From NCBI GenBank assembly GCA_958295665.1, contig OY282558.1, positions 16,863,409-16,927,408 of the forward strand: a stretch of DNA of 64,000 nt, given 5' to 3'. The notes below the pieces were generated by a model, which saw nothing but the letters and a program-made list of their open reading frames with translations, was not told where the DNA came from and ran no database searches. This document shows, in pieces, positions 37,106 to 46,960 of the stretch; within the stretch, counting starts at the first letter, position 1; each line of letters starts with the position of its first letter. This DNA is from Tipula vernalis (lineage: Eukaryota; Arthropoda; Insecta; Diptera; Tipulidae). Position numbers and translations under genes: made by a program.

Positions 37106-37520
37106 GTATTTTAATTGAATTTGAGTTGGATTTGAGTGAGAAGTTCAGTTAGGGATTAATTTGAGATCGAGCTTAGGGTTTAGTGGGAGGTTGGATAGAG
37201 TTGATTTTTTACACGCATGCAGTTTGCGAATCAAGCTGATTTTATGATTGGGTTGACAATTAAGTATCGAGCTGAGCAAACGGTTAAGATTTCGTTCGAG
37301 GTAAGTTGAGCTAAAGTTGAGTTAGCTTGCATTGGGGTTGAGTGAGTTGCTCGGTTGAGGAATTATTTAAGGGTTGATTTGAGGTTAGTCTAAGGGTTTT
37401 TAAAGTTGAGGTTTGATTTGGAATAGCGGTTAACTTAGTGATTGAGATTGAGTTGGAGGCTTAGTTCTTAGTTGAATTAGAGGTTGAGCAAAAGTTTGAC
37501 TTAAGAGGTTCAGTTAGGGA
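37106..37520. repeat. degenerate GTTGAG(T)-type repeats, second block
   Basis: Same composition as 35180-35400: GAGTTGGATTTGAGTGAG, GGTTGAGTGAGTTG, GAGATTGAGTTGGAG and similar, with no fixed period. Flanked by the TATGATGGTA array and the tubulin relic. Confidence 0.55.
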
Positions 37521-37549
37521 TTTATTTGCGAGTTGAATTTACCTTTATA

Positions 37550-37815
37550 TGATTTTGACCCTTTATATGATTTTGACCCTTTATATTATTTCCAATTGTA
37601 TTGTAGATAAGTGCACAATTATTAGCGGCATATTCTTTATCGTTAATTAGTTGATTAGGATGAAAGAGATCCTTGTATTGTTCCCAACGTACTTCATCGA
37701 TCACATTGGGTTCCATATCGACAAAAATTAGACGTAGCAATAACTTTACCATTAGACGTCTCGGAGAAAAATGTACTTTTGCATTTATTTGAATCCCTAT
37801 ATTCTTGCGCAAGAT
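37550..37815 (-). pseudogene. alpha-tubulin pseudogene fragment
   Basis: Minus-strand frame 37812-37522 contains [14 protein letters not shown], then [20 protein letters not shown] and YNTIGN. These align without gaps with the alpha-tubulin region around residues 65-115 (FVDLEP-VIDEVR, F/YHPEQLI--KEDAANN and Y-IGKE). Just upstream, in another frame, FSETSNGKV matches the F-S-E-T-G-x-G-K block, so a one-base shift lies near 37735. A short N-terminal-like trace (RKNIGIQI) is joined directly, suggesting an internal deletion. Many usually invariant residues differ. After NTIGN the sequence passes into an 18-bp direct repeat. It is a broken, diverged fragment, not a working gene. Confidence 0.75.
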
Positions 37816-37924
37816 CTGAATGTATAATAAATAGTTTTAATTTTGAAATATTTTGAAAAATGAAGATTTAATTTTAATAGTAGAATGAAATTTCTAGAAT
37901 GAAAGAATAAATTGAGAAGTGTGA

Positions 37925-38415
37925 AGTTAAAAAGTGTTAAAAAAATATTTAAAAAGTGTTGAAAAAGTGTTTAAAAATTGTTGAAAAAGTGTTAAAAAAA
38001 TGTTGAAAAAGTGTTGAAAAAGTGTTGAAAAGTGTTGAAAAAGTGTTGAAAAAGTGTTAAAAAAATGTTGAAAAAGTGTTGAGAAAGTGTTGCAAAAGTG
38101 TTGAAAAAGTTGAAAAAGAGTTCAAAAAGTGTTGAAAAAGTGTTGAAAAAGTGTTGAAAAAGTGTTAAAAAAATGTTGAAAAAGTGTTAAAAAAGTGTTG
38201 CAAAAGTGTTGAAAAAGTTGAAAAAGTGTTCAAAAAGTGTTAAAAAAGTGTTGAAAAATTGTTGAAAAAGTGTTGAAAAAGTGTTGAAAAAGTGTTGAAA
38301 AACTGTTGAAAAAGTGTTGAAAAAGTGTTGAAAAAGTGTTGAAAAAGTGTAGAAAAAATGTTGAAAAAGTGTAGAAAAAGTGTTGAAAAATTGTAGAAAA
38401 AGTGTTGAAAAAATG
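37925..38415. repeat. 11-bp minisatellite GTGTTGAAAAA
   Basis: About 40 or more head-to-tail copies of GTGTTGAAAAA with occasional variants (GTGTTAAAAAA, TTGAAAAAG, GTGTAGAAAAA). The repeat makes long Phe/His/Ser-rich open frames on the minus strand that are not genes. It ends directly before the 5' region of the errantivirus fragment and may be part of that element's leader. Confidence 0.9.
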
Positions 38416-38699
38416 TTTAAAAAAGTGAAACTGAATAAACAAATCGTGATAAAGTTGTACCCATTAGTAGGCGAGTTACAACTATCAACGCAACCTCACC
38501 AAACGGGAGAAATACGGCATTTATTCAGAAGACACACGAACGGGTTCCGAGTGTACGAAAACCGGCTGTGCACTATAAAGACCTTTATGACAAAACTAAT
38601 CCACAAATACAACAAAATAAAAAATGTTAACAAGTGTTAATCAGTAATACACTAAGGTTATCGTAATAATCAGAAATAATAAAAAGTGAAATATCATAA

Positions 38700-39420
38700 T
38701 GGCGACACCAGTAGAACAAAAATTAGATCAAATCCAAGCTGCATTAACCAAAATAAACCGAGCCCTAAATGCTCAAATTGAGTTCACAAAACAAATAGAG
38801 CGGAGACTCGAAGTAACGGAGAAACCCTAGTAGAAAACTACGGGAATCGTGCTTTGGAAGTTTTTGTCTGATGGTTAAATGGACAACTGTCAAGAATCCT
38901 AATCATCCAAAAACCGATCACACTTCAGGAAGCATATGGATCCCGCCTTGAGATTCAAAACATGAATTTCAGAAATTTGACAATTCATAGAAAGAACGTT
39001 AATAACACGATAACAGCTCCAATCAACCAATTTTCGTATATCAACTCACAAAATCCACGAATTAATAACTCTGTCCACCAAGTTTCGTATACCAATTCAC
39101 AAAATCGACGAGTAATCCACAATTCAATACCACCGCAACGGCAAAATATGCGGTAGACAACAATCAACATTATAACAACCAAACATCATACAACAATCAA
39201 AACCTGATTCAACAAATAACACCTAGGCCAATTTATCCGAAACCTGCAACACCAATAGAAATCAACCAGTCAATTCAAACCAAACGGGAAATTACATGAA
39301 TAGACCAGCATATTAAAATAACCAGCCACCAAAAGTAACAAATCCCAGCTAAGGCGAATCCCTAAGGCAGAAAACAAATTATCATTTAGAGACACAGGAG
39401 GAAGAGAAATATAACCAATT
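38700..39420 (+). pseudogene. errantivirus gag remnant
   Basis: Starts with an ATG at 38700 followed by about 42 codons with the Q-K-L-D-Q-I-Q-A-A-L helix, ending at tandem stops near 38827. Further pieces in other frames are rich in Asn and Gln (open frame 38962-39156). The nucleocapsid region is not recognisable. No counterpart exists in the right arm, which has RT sequence at this point. Confidence 0.55.
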
Positions 39421-39474
39421 AGTTAAAGAAAATACAGATATTGAGACATTCGAAGACGAACCTCCTATAGAAAC

Positions 39475-41000
39475 AGAATTCCTAGCAAGAATTCATAACA
39501 AACCGATGAAAAACCAAGAAAATTAAAACCTAGAGAAATAATATGTACTACAATCAAACAAATACAAGGAAAAGAGAAACCTAGATTTGAAGAAGAAACT
39601 GTGGCCAAAGATAATCGAATCTCAATTACCACAACCTCCGGAAAAGGGTCCACAAGACTCAAATAAAAAATTTAACGCAATAATTTCTTCTTTCCAGTTT
39701 CTGAATATTGAACTTGACAAGCTCACTTACCATCTATAAATATACTACACCAATAGTAACTCTCAAACAAGGCAATGAACGAATCATCAGGGAAATTTCA
39801 AATTAATCCATGTCATCAACTTGACCGATTATGAGGAAATAATCAATAGAATTAGAACTTCACTTGACAGCATTAACCCAGAAAGCAGTCGTCGACATCA
39901 ACTGATTCACAAAATTAACTAAACCAAGCAGCTGATATCAAAATTTAAAGGTCAAAAATCACGATCTCGCCGATCCATCAACTAGATTGGCTCCACATGG
40001 AAGTGGATTGCAGAATCACCAGACGCCACAGAATGGGATCAAATGATAAAAAGTCAAAATCAAATCATCGACAGCACAGCAGATTCTCAACTAATACAAC
40101 AAAATTGTTAATCATTTACACGAAAACTGAGATGAAAAAATCTAACAAATCTTATTCAACTGACTAACCATAATTAAAGAGAACATAAAAGAAATCATCC
40201 GAGCCGCACAATTGTCAAAAAAAAAAATTATCAATACAAATTTATTAGATACAGAGGAAATCAGTCACCTGGTTGCAGAAATCGAAACCCTTACATATTC
40301 TAATGATAAAGAAGCAATAGAATACGCAGAACCTATGATGTTGGCTAAAGAATCAACAATACTATATGTTATATCAATACCAAAAACAAGTAAACGGGAA
40401 TACAATCACTTCATGGTAAGATCAACGATTGAGAACAACAAACAAATATACCTGGAATAAAATTACTTCTGGTAAACCAAGAAGAAATGATTTTTTCGAC
40501 AAACCATACTTTGCGAAATCAAAAGTCTGGAAGAATTAAAAGCCACTGCATCAACCAGCTTATAAGCGGATTAAATGCTCAATGTAGCTACCAATTCAAT
40601 AAGAATCAGATAATCGACACCCTAAACGTCAATACGATTTTTCTTAGCAACTTTTAAAGGAGATATATTTTCCAACAACACGGATAAACACCTGCAGGGA
40701 AACTTTCTAATACAAAACGACAATGATCCAATTAAGATCAACAATACAACTTTCACCAGCAGAGATATTAGGAAATCACAAGTATTACCAACAGTACTAC
40801 AACCTAATATAACAGATAAAGGTGTAAAAATCGACCCAGGATACCGTCATAACCTGCACCTAAATAAATTAAATTAACTACAAAATTTATTCACAAAACA
40901 TAAGGAAGTGGCCCTTTGTAGACTTCGGTATAATATACATAATTTTCATCATAATACTGGTTCTTTTGTTAAGAACAAAACGCAAAAATGGTCAATTCCA
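39475..41000 (+). pseudogene. errantivirus Env remnant, left copy
   Basis: Recognisable in order: a basic linker region after LARIHNKP (39480); HVINLTDYEEII near 39815; a furin-type basic site RSRRS near 39960; a WKWIAESPDATEWD block near 40000; the open frame 40212-40460 (DTEEISHLVAEIETL...AKESTILYVISIPKTS) of the ectodomain; and a hydrophobic membrane segment with a basic tail near 40930-40985. Stops and shifts interrupt every segment. This is an old, inactive copy. Confidence 0.7.
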
Positions 41001-41098
41001 GAACCATGTCAAGGAGAAGTAATCATCAATCAATCAGGAGCCTAACATTAGCCTGAAGTTCTGACCCACGGGACGCGAATCTTGTAAGGGGGAAAAGA

Positions 41099-41374
41099 CA
41101 CAACTGGAATTGCAACTCAATATAAATTGCAAATACGCGCATCACCTAAAAACGCTAAATCAGTTTAATAGGAAAAAACATGCAAGAACATGCGCAAACA
41201 TGTTCTAGTCATTTAAGACTATTGTAATTTACTTAGTAAGATATTTTTTTGTATAAAAAGCTAACATATTTAAAATAGTAGTTTGTTTTAGTTTGAAATG
41301 TAACATACGAGTATTAACATAAAATAAATTCATTTTTTTTAAATAAAACTTTAAAAAAAAATTCTTCACTTACA
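41099..41374 (+). repeat. errantivirus LTR, left copy
   Basis: Follows the purine tract AAGGGGGAAAAGA and contains a TATAAAAAG box (41252-41260) and an AATAAA near 41322. The inverted copy is at about 44600-44866, roughly 97 percent identical over the first 180 bases by eye. Exact ends are uncertain because the same sequence continues in both arms. Confidence 0.6.
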
Positions 41375-41459
41375 TAGATATTCGCCACTTTTATTCACCG
41401 CTGGTCCGTTCTCCATGGCAGCTCAAAGGGAAATGAAAAATTTATTTGACGTTCGTTCT

Positions 41460-41715
41460 TTAGAAGTATTTTCCTCTCATCGCAAGTACTGCCATCTATC
41501 GTTACCGGTCAAGAATATTTTCGGTAATATTTTGAGCAACAAATATAATACCCCTCTCACACGTTCATATATTATTTTGAAAAAAACTGTATTTAAAAGT
41601 ATTTTCCCCTCATCGCAAGTACTGCCATCTATCGTTACCGGTCAAGAATAATTTCGGTAATATTTTGAGCAACAAAAATAATATCCCTCTCACACACATA
41701 TGTTTATTTGTTTTT
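41460..41715 (+). repeat. 133-bp tandem repeat, two units (left arm)
   Basis: The block GCAAGTACTGCCATCTATCG-TTACCGGTCAAGAAT...CCCTCTCACAC occurs at about 41480 and 41613, 133 bases apart. The right arm has three units, so the arms differ by one unit. Confidence 0.85.
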
Positions 41716-41819
41716 TTTTTTTAACTAACAAACTAACAATGGGTTTTCATTGTGCTATGGGTTGCCCGCCAGGAATATACATTTGAATACGATGCAGACT
41801 AAATGGGGGATTCTAAACT

Positions 41820-44040
41820 GATTTTTAAATGAGATTCTGGAATATAGCCAAGTGGCATGGAGCTTGGTTATTTCTCAACCGTTTATGATGAAATTTGACT
41901 TGTATGATGGAAATGGGATCCTAAAATAATTTTTAGATAAAGTTCAGAAATATGGCCAAGTGGGATCTAACTTGGCTATTTCTTAACCGGCTTTGGTAAA
42001 ATTCGACACGTGCGACTGAAATCGGCTTCTATAATGATATTTAGATGAAGTTCTGGAATATGGTCAATTAGAAAGGAATTCTGTTATTTCTCAACCGTAT
42101 GACGGAAAGGGGATGGGCCAAGTAGGATGGAACTTGGTTGTTTCTCAAACGATTATGATGAAATTCGAGTTGTATAATTGAAATGGGATCTTCAAATGAT
42201 TTTTAGATGAAGTTCTGGAATATGGCCAAATAGGTTGAAACTTGCCGATTTCTTTACCGATTTTGATGAAATTCAACACGTGCGATTGAAATGGGATTCT
42301 AAAATTTTTCTTCTGGAATATAGCCTACTAGGAAAGAACTCGGTTACTTCTCAACCGGTTGTGGTAAAATTTGACTAATACTATTGAAATGGGATTCTAA
42401 ACATATATTTAGAAGAAGCTCTGGAATATGGCCAAGTAGGAAGGAACTTGGCTATTTCTTAACCGATTATGATGAAGTTCGAGTTTTACGATGAAAATGG
42501 GACTAAAAAATAAATTGTAGATGAGGTTCTGGAATATGGCCTATTAGGATCTGACTTGGCTATTTCTTAACCGATTATGATGATATTAGACAAGCTAACA
42601 ACACAAAGTTAATAACTGATTATGATAAAATTCAGCTTGTACGATGGAAATGAAATTCTAAATTATTTTTTAGAAGAAATTTGGGAATGCAGCTAATTTG
42701 AAAGGGAGTAGACAAATCCAATTAGAGAGGAATTTGGCCACATTTTAACCGATTATGATGAAATTCAGCATATAAGATTATAGAATAGTTTGTTGATGTC
42801 CTTTAAGGACTTCTTCTGAAAATCATTATAAAATCTCGTTTCCATCGTACTTCATCAAATTCTAGATTATAATATAAAATTCATTTTAGAATCTAATTTC
42901 CATCATTCCTGCTGAATTTCATCAAAATCGGTTAAGAAATGATCAAGCTCCTTACCAATTGGCCATACTGCAGAAGTTCATCTAAAACTCATTTTATAAT
43001 CCGATTTCCTTAGTCCATGCTGCATTTCAAATAAACAGAAGATTCCAGAACTTCATCGAAAAATCATTCTACAATCCCATTTCTACCATACATGATTAAT
43101 TTCATCAAAATCGGTTCAGAAATAGCCGAATTCCTTCCTAAAAATCATTTGAGAATCCAATCTCGATCGTACAGTGTCACATTTCATCATACTTGGTTTA
43201 AAACTAACCAAGTTCCATCCTAATTGACCATATTCCGGAACTTCATCAAAAAATAATTTTAGAAGCCCATTTCCAACGTACAGTCAAATTTCATCATAAT
43301 CAGTTCAGAAATAACCGCGTTCCTTCCTAATTGACCATATTCCAGAACTTCCAAATATCAATATAGGCTCTCGTTTCTATCGCACGTATCAAATTTTATA
43401 AAAATCAGAACTTCATCCAAAAATCATTTTACAATCCCATTTCTATTACACATGTAAAATTTCATCATAATCGGTTGAGAAACAGGCAAGTTCAATCCTA
43501 CTTGGCCATAATCCAGAACTTTATCTAAAAACCATTTGAAGATCCCATTTCCGTCATACAACTCGAATTTCATCAAAATCGTTCAAAAAATAGCCAAGTT
43601 CCACCCTACTTTAGCCATATTTCAGAACTTCATCTAAAACTCATTTGAAGATTACATTTCAATTATACAACTCGAATTTCATCATAATCGTTTAAGAAAC
43701 AACCAAGTTCCATCCTACTTGGCCCATCCTCTTTCCGTCATACGGTTGAGAAATAACAGAATTCCTTCCTAATTGACCATATTCCAGAACTTCATCTAAA
43801 TATCATTATAGAAGCCGATTTCAGTCGCACGTGTCGAATTTTACCAAAGCCGGTTAAGAAATAGCCAAGTTAGATCCTACTTGGCCATATTTCTGAACTT
43901 TATCTAAAAATTATTTTAGGATCCCATTTCCATCATACAAGTCAAATTTCATCATAAACGGTTGAGAAATAACCAAACTCCATTCCACTTGGCCATATTC
44001 CAGAATCTCATCTAAAAATCAGTTTAGAATCCCACATTTA
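41820..44040. repeat. 108-bp tandem units in inverted arrangement
   Basis: A consensus unit reads TTCTGGAATATGGCCAAGTA, then GGATGGAACTTGGCTATTTC, TCAACCGATTATGATGAAAT, TCGACTTGTACGATGGAAAT, GGGATTCTAAAATGATTTTT and AGATGAAG. About nine units run plus and about eleven run minus. Units vary by substitutions and truncations, so the array is old. The same family occurs at 35.55-36.48 kb. Confidence 0.8.
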
Positions 44041-44139
44041 GTCTGTATCGTATTCAAATGTATATTCCTAGCTGGCAACCCATAGCACAATGAAAACCCA
44101 TTGTTAGTTTGTTAGTTAAAAAAAAACAACAAATAAACA

Positions 44140-44530
44140 TATATGTGTGAGAGGGGTATGATTTTTGTTGCTCAAAATATTACCGAAATTATTCTTGACC
44201 GGTAACGATAGATGGCAGTACTTGCGATGAGGGGAAAATACTTTTAAATACAGTTTTTTTCAAAATAATATATGAACGTGTGAGAGGGGTATTATATTTG
44301 TTGCTCAAAATATTACCGAAAATATTCTTGACCGGTAACGATAGATGGCAGTACTTGCGATGAGGGGAAAATACTTTTAAATACAGTTTTTTTTCAAAAT
44401 AATATATGAACGTGTGAGAGGGGTATTATATTTGTTGCTCAAAATATTACCGAAAATGTTCTTGACCGGTAACGATAGATGGCAGTACTTGCGATGAGAG
44501 CAAAATACTTCTAAAGAACGAACGTCAAAT
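44140..44530 (-). repeat. 133-bp tandem repeat, three units (right arm)
   Basis: TGAGAGGGGTAT-type starts at 44148, 44281 and 44415 give spacings of 133 and 134. Each unit carries the inverse of the left-arm block, with ACCGGTAACGATAGATGGCA. Confidence 0.85.
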
Positions 44531-44600
44531 AAATTTTTCATTTCCCTTTGAGCTGCCATGGAGAACGGACCAGCGGTGAATAAAAGTGGCGAATATCTAT

Positions 44601-44866
44601 GTAAGTGAAGAATTTTTATTTAAAGTTTTATTTAAAAAAAATGAATTTATTTATGTTAATGTTACATTTCAAACTAAAACAAACTACTATTTTAAATATG
44701 TTAGCTTTTTTACAAAAAAATAGCTTAATAAGTAAATTACAATAGTCTTAAATGACTAGAACATGTTTGCGCATGTTCTTGCATGTTTTTTCCTATTAAA
44801 CTGATTTAGCGTTTTTAGGTGATGCGCGTGTTTGCAATTTATATTGAGTTGCAATTTCAGTTGTGT
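44601..44866 (-). repeat. errantivirus LTR, right copy (inverted)
   Basis: Inverse of the left LTR with a few substitutions, including one that weakens the TATA-like box. The purine tract (read on the minus strand as GGGGGAAGAG) is adjacent at 44867-44878. Confidence 0.6.
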
Positions 44867-45884
44867 CTCTTCCCCCTTACAAGATTCGCGTCCCGTGGGT
44901 CAGAACTTCAGGCTAATTGGTTGGACTCCGGATTATGATGAAAATTATGGATATTATATCGAAGTCTACAAAGGCTGCTTCCTTATGTTTTATGAATAAA
45001 TTTTGTAGTTAATTTAAATTATTTAGGTGCAGGTTATGACGGTATCCTGGGTCGATTTTTACACTTTTTCTGTTATATTAGGTTGTAGTACTGTTGGTAA
45101 TACTTGTGATTTCCTAATATCTCTGCTGGTGTAAGTTGTATTGTTGATCTTAATTGGTTCATTGTCGTTTTGTATTAGAAAGTTTCCCTGCAGGTGTTTA
45201 TCCGTGTTGTTGGAAAATATATCTCCTTTAAAAGTTGCTAAGAAAAATCGTATTGACGTTTAGGGTGTCGATTATCTGATTCTTATTGAATTGGTAGCTA
45301 CATTGAGTATTTAATCCGCTTATAAGCTGGTTGATGCAGTGGCTTTTAATTCTTCCAGACTGTTGATTTCGCAAAGTATGGTTTGTCGAAAAACTAATTT
45401 CTTCTTGGTTTACCAGAAGTAATTTTATTCCAGGTACATTTGTTTGTTGTTCTCAATCGTTGATCTTACCATGACGTGATTGTATTCCCGTTTACTTGTT
45501 TTTGGTATTGGTATAACATATAGTATTGTTGATTTTTTAGCTAACATCATAGGTTCTGCGTATTCTATTGCTTTTATATCATTAGAATATGTCAGGGTTT
45601 CGATTTCTGCAACCAGGTGACTGATTTCCTCTGTATCTATTAAATTTGTATTGAATATTTTTTTTTTTTGATAATTGTGCGGCTCGGATGATTTCTTTTA
45701 CCTTAGTCGGTTGAATAAAATTTGTTGGATTTTTTCATCTGAGTTTTCGTGTAAATGATTAACAATTTTGTTGTATTAGTTGAGAATCTACTGTGCTGTT
45801 GATGATTTGATTTTGACTTTTGATCATTTGATAACATTCTGTGGCGTCTGGTGATCCTGCAATCTACTTCCATGTGGACCCGAT

Positions 45885-46473
45885 CTAGTTGGTTGATCGG
45901 CGAGATCGTGATTGTTGACCTTTAAGTTTTGATACTAGGTGCTTGGTTTGGTTCATTTTGTGAATCAGTTGATGTCGGCAACTGCTTTCTGGGTTATTGT
46001 TGTCAAGTGAAGTTCTAATTTTATTGATTATTTCCTCATAATCGGTCAAGTTTATGACATGGATTAATTTGAAATTTCCATTGATGATTCGTCCGTTGCC
46101 TTTTTTGAGAGTTACTATTGGTGTAGTATATTTATAGATGGTAAGTGAGCTTGTCAAGCCCAATATCCAGGAACTCGAAAGAAGAAATTATTGCGTTACA
46201 TTTTTTATTATGAGGGACTCTTGGGTCGGAGGTTGTGGTAATTGGGACTCGATTATCTTTGGCCACAGTTTTTTCTTTAAATCTAGGTTTCTCTTTTCCT
46301 TGTATTTGTTTGATTGTAGTATATATTATTTCTCTAGGTTTATATTTTCTTGGTTTATTTCTATTTGCGTTTTTCTTCGGTTTGTTATGAATTCTTGCTA
46401 GTAATTCTGTTTCTGTTTTCATGAATTCCGTTTTGTCAAGATTGACACGTAGGCTAGCTTTTTCAAGTTTCAA
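45885..46473 (-). pseudogene. errantivirus RT-end/Env remnant, right copy
   Basis: Two overlapping frames, 46473-46132 (113 codons) and 46163-45885 (92 codons), are open. The first joins the RT end to the basic KPKKNANRNKPRKYKPRE linker and ends in DIGLDKLTYHL. The second covers LTDYEEIINKIRTSL...RHQLIHKM and ends just past the basic RSRRS site. The left arm has the same blocks with more stops, so the right copy is better preserved here. It remains truncated and inactive. Confidence 0.65.
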
Positions 46474-46960
46474 GAATATTTTTGAACATTGATGATGTAT
46501 TCTTGATAGCAGATGATTCCGATGAATTCTTTCAATACGTCGTCTACAATAGCCGGCGCATTTTTCAGTTCAAAAGGTAGTCTTGAGAATTTACATTTTC
46601 CATTTATCTTGGAGAAAGATGTTTTCGGAATATCCTTTTCTTTCATCCTCATTTGGTGAAACCGTGATGTAAGGTCGATGGTCGTAAAAAACTTTGATTT
46701 TTTAAGGCCAACGTGTTTAATATATCCGGTATTGGATTTGTATCTAATACTGTGACCATTTATTGTTTTAAAATCTATGACTATCCTTTATATATTTTAT
46801 TTGTGATGCCTGAGGCATCCAGCTTTTTTTTCGACTGTATGAGCTTTTAGACGGCCTTATGAGTCCATCCTTTAGAAATTGATCTATTTGCTTTTTTGCT
46901 TCTTGCCTCATGCTGACTAGATAGGGATAGGGTTTCGAGCTCGCTTAAAACAATCTCGCA

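Larger units (their letters stand above)
38416..41374 (+). mobile_element. deleted errantivirus (Gypsy group) copy, left arm of the palindrome
   Basis: Order on the plus strand: leader-like sequence, a short gag start (MATPVEQKLDQIQAALTKIN at 38700), gag scraps (for example EAYGSRLEIQNM near 38930-38965), then a deletion junction near 39470 into an Env-type region, a purine-rich tract (41086-41098) and one LTR. Protease, RT and most of the integrase are missing. Frames are broken by many stops. The 39470-41374 part has an inverted partner at 44600-46410. Confidence 0.75.
41375..44600. mobile_element. foldback core of the palindrome
   Basis: Left 41380-41820 and right 44030-44595 are inverse copies. 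They contain a TTATTCACCGCTGGTCCGTT edge, 133-bp repeats, and an ACTAACAATGGGTTTTCATTG block (41730 / inverse near 44105). Between them lie tandem 108-bp units reading plus on the left (41820-42790) and minus on the right (42820-44040), with the turn at about 42804 (GTCCTTTAAGGAC). No transposase is present. The architecture is Foldback-like. Whether the core inserted first or the whole 8 kb was duplicated in inverse is open. Confidence 0.75.
44600..46960 (-). mobile_element. deleted errantivirus copy, right arm of the palindrome
   Basis: Read leftward from 46960: RT fingers and palm start (QEAKKQIDQFLKDGLIRPS near 46860-46920; MKEKDIPKTSFSKINGK and FSRLPFELKNAPAI at 46500-46650), RT end LRVNLDKTEFMKTE (46420-46460). 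A deletion junction follows into LARIHNKP, then Env, purine tract (44867-44878) and LTR. From 46410 down it is the inverse of the left arm, with indels, including a loss of about 100 bp near 44920 that removes the Env membrane segment kept on the left. Confidence 0.75.

Noticed and set aside
38230..38442. 70-codon minus-strand frame rich in FQHFFNTF repeats
   Set aside because: It is a translation of the 11-bp minisatellite; any stop-free short repeat gives such a frame.
39470..46410. Palindrome as a pure assembly or sequencing artefact
   Set aside because: The arms differ by substitutions, a repeat-unit count of 2 against 3, and an indel of about 100 bp. An artefactual fold-back would give identical arms. 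Confirmation by long reads is still needed.
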